Source: Puccinia triticina
Lineage: Eukaryota > Basidiomycota > Pucciniomycetes > Pucciniales > Pucciniaceae
Assembly: GCF_026914185.1 (NCBI RefSeq)
Contig: NC_070563.1
Span: forward strand, 5,663,001 to 5,727,000
Direction: 5' to 3'
Length of the DNA stretch: 64,000 bases
Under the pieces are notes generated by a model. The model worked only from the letters and a program-made list of their open reading frames with translations, made no database searches and was not told the origin of the DNA. This document shows, one piece after another, positions 1-10,540 of the stretch (within the stretch, counting starts at the first letter, position 1; each line of letters starts with the position of its first letter). The position numbers and the translations under genes were made by a program.

Positions 1-1857
1 TTCAGCGAGAACCCCCGGCTGACGCCCAACTACGACCGCAGCCTGGGCGTCGAGCTCCAGGACGTCCGCGAGCGAGCGGCGAGCGGGACAACCTTGCTGG
101 TCAAGCACGTCTTCTCCTCCACCGTGGCCATCGACTGGCTCGTCGACTTCTCCACCTGCTGCGGCAGGGAGGAGGCCGCCGAGCTGCTCGCCCACTTCGT
201 CCGCTACGGCCTCATCACCCTCCACATCGACCGCTCCAAGGGCGCCGACAAGGTCGCCCACGCCCTCGTCCGCGCCCCCGCCAGCGAGCCCACCATCCCC
301 GGCGTCTCCCTGGAGGGCCAGTTCAAGTACGGAGCCAAGGTGACCTACCGGATCACCGACGAGGGCCGTCGGCTCAGCGGGCTCGACGGCAGCACCGAGC
401 GGGCCCACTACAAGATCGGCGTCGCAGCCACCACCCGGACCTCCGAGGACGACCTCCAGTCCGTCTCCCACCACCACCACCAGACTAACAGCAGCCAACA
501 TCATCATCAGCAGCACCAGCAGCACCACCACCACCACCCGACGGCCGACCCGACCTCCCTCGGCCCCCTGGCCGACCAAGGCCAGCAGCAGAACGAGGGC
601 CGACAGGTGCTCCGGGACATCCTGCATGCCGACAGCTCCGACGGCTCGGCCTGGGTGCGCGACGCCACCTCGTCGAGTGCCCGGCTGAAGGCCATCCTCG
701 GCGAGCCCGCCCTGCGCTCGCTCTTCCGGGACTTCCTACGCTCGCACATCTGCGAAGAGAACCTGCACTACTGGATCGACGTGCAAGAGTTCCGCCGTAG
801 GTTTGCGACCTCATCGACGGCGGTGGGTGTCGGCTCGGCACCGCACTCGTCGTCGTCCAGCAAGAAGAAGGCGCCCTCCTCTGCCGCCTCGGCCATGGAG
901 CAACACCAGGAGAAGCTCGTCGCCACCGCCCTGCTCATCTTCAACTCCTACCTCGCCCCCGGCTCGCCCTCCGAGCTCAACATCGACCACAACCTCCGCG
1001 CCGACGTCATCAGCTACATGTCCCGCGCCGTCGACGAGGCCAAAGGCACACCCAACTCGCCGGAGACCAACGAGGGATCGGTGCCTGCTCTGAGGGCGAC
1101 CCAGGTCCAGGCACTGCTGCGGCACTACGAACGGATAGCCGACCACATCTACCGGTACGTCCATCTCTCCCTCTCTCTTTTTCCGATCTGTGCCCTGATT
1201 TCGTCTGGGGAGGCCAGGTTGATGGCCACGGACCAGGTGCCGAAGTTTGTGCGGACGGAGCGGTTCCTGGAGATCCTATCGGCGCAGCAGCTGGACGAGA
1301 GCCGGGACGGGTCGGCGACGACGCTGACGAGCGGGTACGGCTCGGACCCGCTGCTGCTCTCGGCCTCCGCCTCCTCCATCCCTCCCCCCGTCTCTGCTAG
1401 CGGTGTTGGAAGGGGGACGGCTGGCACAAGGAAGAGTAGCAGCCCGATGACCAGCGAGCTCCGGCTGCCCGCCACGCTGCTCAAGCAGCCCTCCGCGTAC
1501 AGCAAGAAGTTCAAGAAACAGCCCGCCTCGACGGCCGACTCCCCCGTGTCCTCCTCGCCCTCGTCCCCGCTCGCCAACCCGCCCCTCCCGCTCGCTTCAG
1601 CCGCCCCCGTCGCGGGCCCAGGGCCGACACGAAACACGCTCACGGCTGCTTCGGCGGCCGCCTTCAGCCACGGCTTGGCCCGCAACCCTCCCCCTCCCGC
1701 CCCCGTCGTCGGCGCAGCCCAGCCTCCCGTGGCCCCCGACGACGCCCGCCTGACCCCGCCCGACTCCGCGCCCTCTCTGCCCACCGCCCCGGCCCCCTCG
1801 GCCCTGCTCGCCCGTCTCTCCCTCCACCCGCCCGGCCACACGCCCTCGCCTCCCTAG
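1..1857 (+). CDS. RGS-domain regulator of G-protein signalling, DEP + RGS (5' end outside window)
   Basis: The frame is open from base 1 with no start, so the gene begins upstream. Residues ~30-125 (window numbering) resemble a DEP domain (IDWLVDF, then FKYGAKVTYRITDEGRRL). A His/Gln tract follows at ~155-180. The RGS domain begins near ILGEPALRSLFRDFL, contains CEENLHYWIDVQEFRR and ends at VPKFVRTERF. The C-terminal ~190 residues are Pro/Ser/Ala-rich. DEP followed by RGS is the plan of fungal Sst2/FlbA-type proteins, which accelerate GTP hydrolysis by G-alpha at the plasma membrane in pheromone or developmental signalling. A 63 bp intron (1155-1217, GTACGT...CCAG) splits the RGS domain; splicing joins HIYR to LMATD. 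It is a multiple of three without a stop, so the unspliced frame also stays open. The gene is far more GC-rich than the rest of the window. The family call is firm; orthology is inferred. Confidence 0.88.
   Translation, partial: FSENPRLTPNYDRSLGVELQDVRERAASGTTLLVKHVFSSTVAIDWLVDFSTCCGREEAAELLAHFVRYGLITLHIDRSKGADKVAHALVRAPASEPTIPGVSLEGQFKYGAKVTYRITDEGRRLSGLDGSTERAHYKIGVAATTRTSEDDLQSVSHHHHQTNSSQHHHQQHQQHHHHHPTADPTSLGPLADQGQQQNEGRQVLRDILHADSSDGSAWVRDATSSSARLKAILGEPALRSLFRDFLRSHICEENLHYWIDVQEFRRRFATSSTAVGVGSAPHSSSSSKKKAPSSAASAMEQHQEKLVATALLIFNSYLAPGSPSELNIDHNLRADVISYMSRAVDEAKGTPNSPETNEGSVPALRATQVQALLRHYERIADHIYRYVHLSLSLFPICALISSGEARLMATDQVPKFVRTERFLEILSAQQLDESRDGSATTLTSGYGSDPLLLSASASSIPPPVSASGVGRGTAGTRKSSSPMTSELRLPATLLKQPSAYSKKFKKQPASTADSPVSSSPSSPLANPPLPLASAAPVAGPGPTRNTLTAASAAAFSHGLARNPPPPAPVVGAAQPPVAPDDARLTPPDSAPSLPTAPAPSALLARLSLHPPGHTPSPP
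1155..1217 (+). other. 63 bp in-frame intron in the RGS gene
   Basis: Donor GTACGT and acceptor CCAG flank a pyrimidine-rich stretch. Splicing is phase 2 and restores the RGS core; retention would add 21 residues without a stop. Confidence 0.8.
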
Positions 1858-2440
1858 ACCCCCCTCACCCCCCCGCTGCTTTCTTGACCTCTCCCTCTCC
1901 CTTACATGATCTTCCCCCTCGCCTCGTCGTTCTTCCTCTCCTCTCCTTCTTCTTTCGTGTATATACATATCTTTGGGCGGCTCTAATATCCCGCTTTTTT
2001 GGGCTCTTGCGCCGCCGTTTGGGGCTCAAACACGCTGCTTCTCGCATCCTGAACTCGCCCGTAAGACGCTCGTCCCTCCCGGGGAGGGGTTCAGCTTGGG
2101 TGTACCTGGATGAAGCCATCGCCAACTCGATTTGGTAATCCGGACAGATAACATTGGCATGGAAGAAAACACTTTTGGATGGACCTGGCCAGCGGACTGG
2201 GATGAGCCCATGCACAGACACTGGCCCTCAGAGCCAGCAACCAAGCGGGGTTCCTCACTGGATTAATGCTGGTGAACATAACAGCTTAGCAGATGCAAAT
2301 CTTGCTTGGCAAGCATGAGGTGCTGGCTGCCTGCCGAGGCAAACAGGCACACCTTGTATGCACCTGCTCTCTGGAAAGGTGCCCTCATGGGCGAAAACGA
2401 GTGATGATGTTGCTGAGGAGGAGGCCTCGCCGACAACCGG
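1361..2440 (+). repeat. RGS 3' end and downstream flank, arm 1 of an inverted duplication
   Basis: From about 1361 (inside the RGS tail) through the 3' flank to about 2435, this sequence recurs in reverse complement at 14048-15697. Shared landmarks are the segment encoding LLKQPSAYSKKFKKQPAS, the block around 2066-2140 and the block around 2290-2435. The duplication crosses the stop codon, so it copied genomic DNA and not only coding sequence. Confidence 0.85.
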
Positions 2441-3160
2441 GTCTTTTCATGACTGCTTGCTGGGGCCCGGGAGGCATCTTGCTCGGGATGTTTGTCCCCG
2501 GCAGCCGGATTCCCACTCACCGGGGAGGATTCCTCACGCAGGAGCTCCTGGCACTTCCTTGCTGAGAAAGCTTCCTCAACAAGCGCCAGGTACACCAAAC
2601 TTAACTAAGTCTCTCCCGAGGGAGGCCGAAGGCCCCCCTCCGGGAGGGACTTATGCCTTATCGGTGAAATTTGCCTGGGAGAAATGATAATAATCCCTAC
2701 CTTTTTATGCTAAGGCCCCTGCACGGTGCTGCCTTGGTGTAATCAGCCTCTACACTTACACTTAGACTCTTGGGATGCCTGGCTATCTCCTGCCACCTTT
2801 GTGTGCATTTTCCTTCTTCCCAAACCCAAGATACAAGGCGTGTAGTAAAAAAAACTTCATGCTGGCAAAAACAGTCAAGGTATAACTGTTTTTCAAATGA
2901 GCTCCCTTGGAATGTTGAGTGAACATGCCCAAATGCATGTTCCCACAAGCATCCCGCACCATTTTGACGCTCTCAGATCTGTCAAACCAGTTTCAATGAG
3001 GATACCTGTCATTTTTTTTCTTGAGGAAAGCGTATGGATTTACACTAAAATGATGTTTTACGGACCTCATGCTTGGCTTTTGCAACCCACCATCTTCAAT
3101 GTGTTATTATGAGCAAGGAATGAGAAAGGGGCAGGCTAAATGCACACCAAAGATTTACTT
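2441..3160. other. Non-coding stretch with a hairpin terminus of the CGA-ended family
   Basis: No credible gene. At 2603-2655 a strong hairpin (CCTCCCGAGG type, with AACTTAACTAAG before it and GGGACTTA after it) resembles the left end of the Mutator-like elements bounded elsewhere in the window. No matching right end was found, so this is a lone end or a decayed copy. Confidence 0.5.
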
Positions 3161-3161
3161 C

Positions 3162-3214
3162 ATGCACACCAAAAATGTAGTGAACAGTAGTTCACACCCA
3201 AATTTTTGGTGTGC
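3162..3214. repeat. Short palindromic MITE-like unit
   Basis: TGCACACCAAAAATGTAG and its near-complement ATTTTTGGTGTGCA face each other around a 4 bp centre (AGTA), giving a ~50 bp near-perfect hairpin. Confidence 0.6.
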
Positions 3215-3229
3215 ACATGTGTCCACTCC

Positions 3230-5855
3230 AAAATTTTTGGGGTCAGGCTTTAGGCACACCAACATTTTACTACATGCACGCCAAAAAAGGCGTGAACCTT
3301 TGACCACTCCAATATACTTGGAGTGGGATGTGGTACACTCCAAAACGAACTTAACTAAGCCCCCGTCCACGCTGCGGCGTGGGCAGCTTTTAGCCGGGGA
3401 GAGATGTGTAGCACTGTGACCTCTCCCGCATGGAGGGGGCTTATGAACTATTAGCACATGTTGGCGTGAGAGCATTCACCAATTTTGGTGAAGGATGTTA
3501 TTCCTCCACAGCGCTCCCAGTATCAACCAAGTTCATGATTCCTCTTGACCATGTGAGCTTGAGCATATTCTTGTTGATCCTGTCTGCTCAGAATACCTAT
3601 ATTCCATCTCCATCATGCCCAATAAGCTTTCCAATTTTTTGATTTTGGGTTTTTCCGCTGGTTGGCAGTGGTCAGTTACCTCAACTTCCTACCAAAACCC
3701 TAGGTGCAAAAAGGAAAAAACGGTAAAGGGCCGACCCGACTTGAAGGAGTTTTCAACTTCAACAAAAGATAGAAAAAATACAAAAACAGTTGGAGAGAAA
3801 CTGAGCGGACAGAAAGATAGCCAAGAAACCGGTGCTCAGCTGGGATAAAGTAGGAAAATAAGTACATATTGTGGGGAGTTGTGAATTGGAAGCGGAGAAA
3901 CTGTACCCCTATTTCCAAGATAGCCTCACGTGAACATGTTCCTTTTGGTCATATGGTGTTGCAAGCCCGTCTGGGCACTTACCAAAGTTTGGCCGAAAAA
4001 AGGCCAAGCGCGCATGGCCAACCCTAAAGCCTGCTTGGCCGATCCTCAAGCCCGCCTAGCACACTCCCAACGCCCGCTTGGCACATCACAAAGTGGGCGG
4101 GGTTTGGCACAAAGCCCCGCTGGGCCGATTTCAAGCAAGGGTGCCACGCACGCCAAACGCTGTGCCGGCCATCAAGGAGAGAAGTTTCCCTCCTCGATGG
4201 TCGGTCTACAAACTGGTCATCGAGAAGGGAAGACTCCCTTCTTGATGATCAATACAAGTATTGACCACCGCGAAGGGAGTATTTCCTCCCCAATGACCAG
4301 CCTACAGACCGGCCATCAAGAAGGAAAAGCTCCCTTGTTGATGTCCGATGTGCGATGTCGAGAAGGGAGAACATTTCCCCTCCTCGAGGGCACATTGTTC
4401 TTGCCTTTCGAGGCAGAGACAAGACCCGGCGTCTGATGACCGGCGTGTTGCATGCCAAGTCACAGATCCCATCGGCCCAGAGCTTGATGTCGGCCAAGCG
4501 GGACTTGGCTGTGTGTCAAGCTCTGCCCCCCACGCAACCTGCCCAATCAAGCCCGCTGGGCTCATACCCAACCCCCGGAGGCACTCGGCCAAGCGGGAGT
4601 TGGGTATGTGCCCTGACGCGCTTGCAACACCATAAGCCCGGCTTGCACCTACACGACCAGCCGTGCTCGCGGGCTTTGTTAAGCTCGACTCCAAAACCAG
4701 CCCTTTTTGGAGTGCAAAACCATGCACTCCAGGTTGGTATGGAGTGAACACCCCGGCACTCCATTGTACTCTTCTCCAAGGCCGGCGCGGACCAGCCATG
4801 GCTGGAGGGAGGAAAAGACCCCCCTTGGTGACCGGTCAGCGCCGGCCATTGAGGGCTGTACATCAATATACACATGCAAACGCCTCCGATGACAGTTTTG
4901 TAACGGTCATAGGGAGGACTCCACCCTCTCAATGACCGTTGCAAACCGGTTTTTGGGAGGACTCATCCCTCTTGATAACTGTTACAAACCGGTCATCAAG
5001 AAGAAAAAAACCTCTCAACGACCGGTTGGTGCTGGTCATTGAGAGGAAACAGACCTCTCAACAACCGGTTGATGCCGGTCATCGAGGGGACTCAATCCCC
5101 TTTATGACCGGCGTGAGTACCCTGACCTTTCTATACCGGGACAGAAAGGTCATCAAGAGGGTTGAGTCCTCTCAATGACCGGTCTGCAGCAGTCATCAAG
5201 AGGGGTGAAGGGATGAATCCTCTTGATCGAGAAACACCAGTCGGTCATCAAGAGGGTTGCTTCCTCCCAATGACTGTCACCAACTGGTCATCAAGGGTAT
5301 TGTGTCCTCTTGATGACCAATCTGTACCTGTCATCGAGAGGGATGAATCCTCTTGATGACCGGCACCAACCGGTCGTTGAGAGGTCTGTTTCCTCCCAAT
5401 GACCGGCACCGACTGGTTGTTGAGAGGTTTTTTTCTTCTCAATGACCGGTTTGTAATGTTCATCAAGAGGGATGAGTCCTCCCAAAAACCGGTTTGCAAC
5501 GGTCATTGAGAGGGTGGAGTCCTCCCTATGACCGTTACAAAACTGTCATTGGAGGCGTTTGCATGTGTATATTGATGTACAGCCCTCAATGGCCGGCACT
5601 GACCGGTCATTGAGGGGGGTGTTTTCCTCCCTCCGGCCATGGCCGGTCCACGCCGGCCTTGGAGAAGAGTACAATTGAGTGCTGGGGTGTTCACTCCATA
5701 CCAACCTGCAGTGTATGGTTGTGCACTCCAAAAAGGGCTGGTTTTGGAGTATACCACATCCCACTCCAAATATATTGGAGTGGTCAAAGGTTCATGCCTT
5801 TTTTGGCGTGCATGTAGTCAAATTTTGGCGTGCCTAAAGCCTGACCCAAAATAAA
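3230..5855. repeat. Large fold-back element with imperfect arms
   Basis: The left outer arm (about 3230-3345, with GGGGTCAGGCTTTAGGCAC and CTTGGAGTGGGATGTGGTA) is inverted at about 5745-5855. The left inner arm (4688-~5200) is inverted at ~5220-5745. The arms meet in a core of imperfect ~60 bp units built on ACCGGT and GTCATCAAGAGG. The left arm is split by a 1.3 kb insertion (3346-4687); removing it makes the arms collinear. No transposase is encoded. Confidence 0.82.
3346..4687. mobile_element. Non-autonomous Mutator-like insertion with 9 bp target duplication
   Basis: The 9 bp target ACTCCAAAA occurs at 3337-3345 and 4688-4696. The element starts CGAACTTAACTAAGCC and ends GGCTTTGTTAAGCTCG, an imperfect terminal inverted repeat. 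It begins with a hairpin (~3360-3450). Around 4000-4130 are degenerate direct repeats built on CGCTTGGCC, and around 4180-4400 a fold-back array of imperfect repeats. The 9 bp duplication is typical of Mutator-like elements. No transposase gene is seen. Confidence 0.8.
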
Positions 5856-6192
5856 ACATGAAACTCAACAGTACCACTCTGAAGTAGGAGGGAGTTAATT
5901 GGTTAATTTAGTGATGGTGCAGGTGGTCATATTTTCTAGAAATAAAAAAGATGACTGGAAACTGGCAAAAGAAGAAAAAGATGGGAAATGGAGATGGAAC
6001 ATGAAGGCTTTCAGTTGATTTGTTAAGAAGAATGGAAAGATTTGCCTTCCAGATATAGAAACAAGAAAAAATAGGATCATCTAGGCTCTAAAAATTTGTG
6101 TTGAATACCAGGTAAACAAATCCTTAAAATACATGCATAGAGAGTTTTTACTGAGATGAAAACAAGTAACCAATGACTATGGTCAAGAAGGT
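5856..6192. other. Intergenic, AT-rich
   Basis: No gene, repeat or structured element recognised between the fold-back element and the 3' end of the first secreted-protein gene. Confidence 0.5.
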
Positions 6193-8449
6193 TCAGATTA
6201 TTCTGCGGGAGACGTGTGGTTCTTTTGATTGACCCAATTTCAATTTCAGTCTCATGAGGGATTTTTTGATTTCCTTTAACTGATTCATGTTCCCTAATGC
6301 AAAGAACTTATAGGAATAATCAGTATCAAGATTAATGGTCTCTTTTGCTTGAATTTCTAGAAATCTTTCTGTGTATTTTCCAAGCGCATCATCCATTTCA
6401 TCCAGTAGCTCTTTGTAGATGGCTGTCTCCCAAGGTATATCTAAAGCATATTGACAAGACTTGAAACGATCATACCGATCAGCTTCTCCATGAACATTGT
6501 AGTATCTTGCAGTTTGCTTGACCAGCTCAAAAAGGTGTTTAGGCTTTGCAATATTTTGTGAACCCTGGTATCCCAGTGACATGTACAAGAGTTTGAGAAA
6601 TTCAGGCAAATCTAAACTGAATACCCAAGAGAAGTAGGTAAGCAAACTTTTTTGGGTTAGTTGGCTGATTCACATTCATCAGGATATTGATTATATTGCA
6701 GCACTTACAGCCTATTAATATTTGAGTATAATTCATCCTCTATGAATACAAACAGATTGACAACATTGAACATCAGAATGTTCTGAGCATAATTCCATGG
6801 AATCTCAATTAGTTCATTCAATGGGTGCTTTATAACTAGCTTGTTGATTAGATCTTGAATATCGTCTTCATCCAACTCAGGATGCCTCATTGAAACCGGA
6901 AAATTGGTTGGCTGATTTCTAATTCTAGAATGGTTTGATTGATGAGATGAAATGAGTTTATTGATGTATTTTTGGCAAGAAAATGATCTGTCAAAGGCTT
7001 CAATTTTCTCAACAAGTTTTTTGGTTCTTTGAATGGTTCCTGTACTGTTTGCCAACCTTTTTACAAGGAAAACAAAGTTGATGACATTTTCTTCTTCTTT
7101 TTTCAGAACTATATTTTCCCCGTCAAGGAAAGAGAAAGAAATTATCCAAAATTCAGAGAGATGAAGTATCAGTTCATATTTGGAGACAAAGAAAAAAAAA
7201 CCCATACCTTGCACAAAGTTATTTAAATGGGGCCAGTACCAATTTTCAGTCAACTTCTTCATGTTATTCCAAAATGCAAATTGGCCATGTATCTTTTTTA
7301 AAGTTTTTAGCACATAGTTGACAAACTGTACAACTGTTTCCTCATCATGAAATATTGACCTAGTTGCCTGATCACTGATAAATTCATTTTCAACCAAAAA
7401 ATCAAGTGTCTTGAACACATACTTCCATGCTGAAAGGGTGTCAAATTTTTCCTTCAGATCATCATCTTCAAATAGAATGTTGAACTTTGTAACTATCTTT
7501 GTGATTCCTTCAAATATTGACAGGGATAGCTTTTCCACTATTGATTCTTCAATTCCCTCAATGAAGGGTGAAAATTGGATTTCATCATCTTTCATCAAAT
7601 ATTCCAATGAACCTGTGAGATCCTTGGATGAGCCTTTCAATTTCTTGGACAAAGTTTTCAAATCCTTGGGTGCACCAAAAATTATGTCCAACATGTTGCT
7701 GCTTGCATCAGGATTTCCCAGCTGCAAGAGCTTGAATGTTTTGAGTTTTTTAATTTCTTTTTCTGATTGCTCCAACCGTTTAATTGCCTCAGGAAGTTCT
7801 TGAAAGTATATTTTATTCTTCTCCTTCTGTTTCAAAAGCCAATTCAACTGTCTCTTGAGTTCTTCTTGGCATTCCTCTAAGTCTGTGGAATACTTTTTAA
7901 GCCGTGCAACCTTATCTGTGAATCAGAATAATATTGCATCAACTACAAGTGAAAATAAAAACCTGGTTATTCCAGCTAGAAACTGACAAGAAATAACTGA
8001 CCTTGGTTTATATCCCAATTATTTCTTAACTCTAAGTCAAAAATATTTTTTTATGATCAGAATAAATCAGTCATCAGATAACTTTCATGAGCTGAGGGAA
8101 GAACTGACTTTTGGCATCAGGTTTAAGTTCCTCAAGTGGGATATTCTTTCTGGCTAGCAAGTGTTTTAGGGAAAACCAACTTTCTGATATATCTTTGGTT
8201 TCTCTTTTGTCAACAGATTGAAGTGCTTTTAAATACAGTGTTTAAAGAATTAATAAGTCAGAAAGTGAACACCCAAGGAATGATTCACATATATATATTT
8301 CAAGAAACAAATTTACCCTGGAGTGAACTGGGAGTACTTTTGACTTCATTGACTTGAAAAATTGAGTTTTTGCCTATGTGGAATAAACTTGAGGTAGCTG
8401 GGAGTGCAATTGAAAAGAAGAGGACAAGAATCACTGGGAATGCTTTCAT
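6193..8449 (-). CDS. Predicted secreted protein, family copy A (multi-exon)
   Basis: Start chosen at 8449, where exon 1 (8449-8317) encodes a clear signal peptide, MKAFPVILVLFFSIALPATSS. Further exons follow with GT-AG junctions: exon 2 covers about 8230-8115 (SWFSLKHLLARKN), a short exon encodes RNNWDINQ, a long exon runs from about 7918 to 7220, another from about 7107 to 6715 and the last from about 6648 to 6193. The middle is helical and charged, with a short run of SKDLxGS heptads near 7600-7680. Conserved blocks include FLVENEFISDQATRSIF, WYWPHLN and LFELVKQTARYY. The same exon structure recurs in two other copies in the window. No known domain recognised. A signal peptide, lineage-style paralogy and repeat-rich surroundings suit a rust effector candidate, but that role is inference. 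Confidence 0.72.
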
Positions 8450-9420
8450 GATGACACTGAAAAATTTTCTTCTCAGGAGGATAGAGAATTTGTGGGGAAT
8501 AGTCTGTGGGATAAAGATAGGTTTTGAGGTGTGAAATGGCTGCGCTCTGGAGGATAATATGAGGAATTGAGGAAAAAAATAGAGTAATGAAACTCAATAA
8601 TTATTTTTGAATATGATCAAGATGATATCTAAAAGAGAATAATGTAAATTGAGGAAGCTCTCAAACAGAATTGATATGGAATGTTGAGCAGGAAAACAGG
8701 TAAAAGTGTGTTACTTTATGGTAATGAGTATGGCCCACAGGGAGATAATTTTCAATTCAGACACTACTGACTGATGAGCTGATGAGGAGAGGAAATACAG
8801 GAAAAGGGGGCAGGTTATATACAAGATCTGAGGGGCTGAAAAGATAAAACAGTGAGAAAATTCAACAAAGGAGAAGGGGAAGAGAAATAAACAGGAAGAC
8901 ATGAAGATGAGACAAATACTGATGTCAGAGCAGGTCAATCCCGGTGAAAATGGGAGATGATTAAAGGGCTTTTAAGTTTCTGACCAATGTGGATTACTGT
9001 TTGATGCATATCTGAGTTTAGTAGTTGTTTCATGTTGAGCTGGTTGAATCCTGTATATTTTATTATTTAACAATACCCTAGCTCTCTTGAAGATGGCTTT
9101 TTCCCATGGTTCAACCAACTGCTGGCTCTTGCCTTGATTGCCCTGAGAGTTACTCATTTGAGGCCACGCCATAGAGAGAAAATAATTTTGATGAGGCTCA
9201 TCAAAACCTGTGAAAAGCTGACTCTCTGCATGTGGGACAAAGAATGACTTGTCAACCAAGGCTGTGTTTAATTTTTCTGGTTGGCAAGTAACAATTGCAT
9301 CAACACAGCCGTCCAAAATTGAAACAAAGCACTCAAACTTCTATGTGTCAGGCTTTCATTCTTGGGAACAGAGGATTTGTATGAGGAAGGGAGATTAAGT
9401 GGAGGGTTTTTGAAAGAGAG
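8450..9420. other. Upstream region of copy A with a displaced conserved promoter block
   Basis: The block at about 9250-9345 (AACCAAGGCT ... ATTGAAACAAAGCACTCAAA) also lies roughly 100-170 bp upstream of the start codons of copies B (33985-34075) and C (38320-38410). Here it lies about 800-900 bp upstream, so about 700 bp appears to have been inserted between roughly 8510 and 9240. No gene recognised in the extra sequence. Confidence 0.5.
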
Positions 9421-9592
9421 CGTGTCACCCTGTCATTTTGTGTCATCCTGTCATTTTGTGTCATCCTGTCATTTTGTGTCATCCTGTCATTTTGTGTCAT
9501 CCTGTCATTTTATGCCATCCTGTACTTTTGTGTCTTCCTGTCATTTTATGTCATCCTCTCCTTTTGTGTCATACTGTCCTGTCCTAGTGTCA
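9421..9592 (+). repeat. 18 bp minisatellite
   Basis: About nine tandem units of an 18 bp monomer (TCCTGTCATTTTGTGTCA); the first are near identical and the later ones drift. An open frame across it (CHFVSS repeats) is probably only a result of the period being divisible by three. Confidence 0.85.
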
Positions 9593-10540
9593 TCTTGTTG
9601 TGTACACCATGGGCTTAATGGGTTGTCTTGGGGATGCATGTTGGGAGGTCATTTGGATGCAACTCCTGTGGCCGGGAAAAAGGCACACCCTGGATCCGAA
9701 TAGTAAAACTACACCTGGGACATCTTTTCAAAATTGTCCTCTGTTTATCTTCTAGATGCTAAAAATCCATCCTCAACTGCATCCTCAGGATGCATGTCTG
9801 ACCACCGGGACCAAAAATAAGCCCAGACACAGGCAGTGTTGAACTGCCAACCTCTAGCACCTTGCTAGGCAATTGATTGCCTTACACTACCCCCTGGCAA
9901 CATCAGAAACACTCCCACACCTGACAGAAGGCAACCACGCGGGTTGGTAGTGAATCAGTAAGCAAGCCCGAGTGGGTTCTGGGACAGTACAGGCTGCTTT
10001 AGCAGTGAGATTTGTGGTGTAGAAAGGATAGCAAACCAACTTTCCTGTTGACATTGATCATGTGAAGGTAGAATGTGAAGGACAGGCCCAAATCTCAAAT
10101 GCTGGTCTTGTGGTGCAGTTTGCTCACAGTCTCCTATCTTGTTCAATTATGTCTCCTGTTTCCTTTCCTATCATCCTTTTGAAGCCCTGAAGCACTGCGG
10201 GCTTCACAAACTAAGCTGGGGTTATGTACTGCCTGGAAGGCAGAATTTTGGATCCAACAGGATCCAGCTGCTATTGGCCTTTTTTCCCTGTTGGTTCCAC
10301 AACTTGGCCTTTGGCCCCTGTGGATTCCTTATGGTGGGGACCAGCTTGTTGCTCATGTTGGTTCCACGGCATCAGCACCATTTTCAGCCTCCAACCAGGA
10401 CCAGCTCAGAGTGGATCTGCAGAGGTGTTGAAAACTTGAGAAAAATTGATCTTGGAAAAAAGGGAGAAAAAGGTTGAAACAAGAAAATTTTAAAAGTGTT
10501 AGGTTGGGGGGATCAAGTTTTGCACCAGAGGCAATCTTCC
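9593..10540. other. No gene; possible tRNA-like segment on the minus strand near 9820-9905
   Basis: The minus strand near 9905-9820 reads an A-box-like TAGTGTAAGGC followed by a B-box-like AGTTCAACACT with plausible spacing. The acceptor stem does not pair. This could be the head of a SINE or a chance match. The rest shows no gene. Confidence 0.3.

Noticed and set aside
1149..1841. 230-codon antisense frame in the RGS gene
   Set aside because: Shadow of a GC-rich coding strand; its composition mirrors the sense codons.
4249..5787. Numerous short open frames in the fold-back element
   Set aside because: They appear in mirrored pairs on both strands of the inverted arms and encode no known domain.
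8972..9316. 114-codon minus-strand frame
   Set aside because: Overlaps the upstream block conserved among the secreted-protein copies, has no domain and no match elsewhere in the window.
9362..9703. 113-codon frame with CHFVSS repeats
   Set aside because: The 18 bp minisatellite keeps any frame open; no domain, promoter or intron support.
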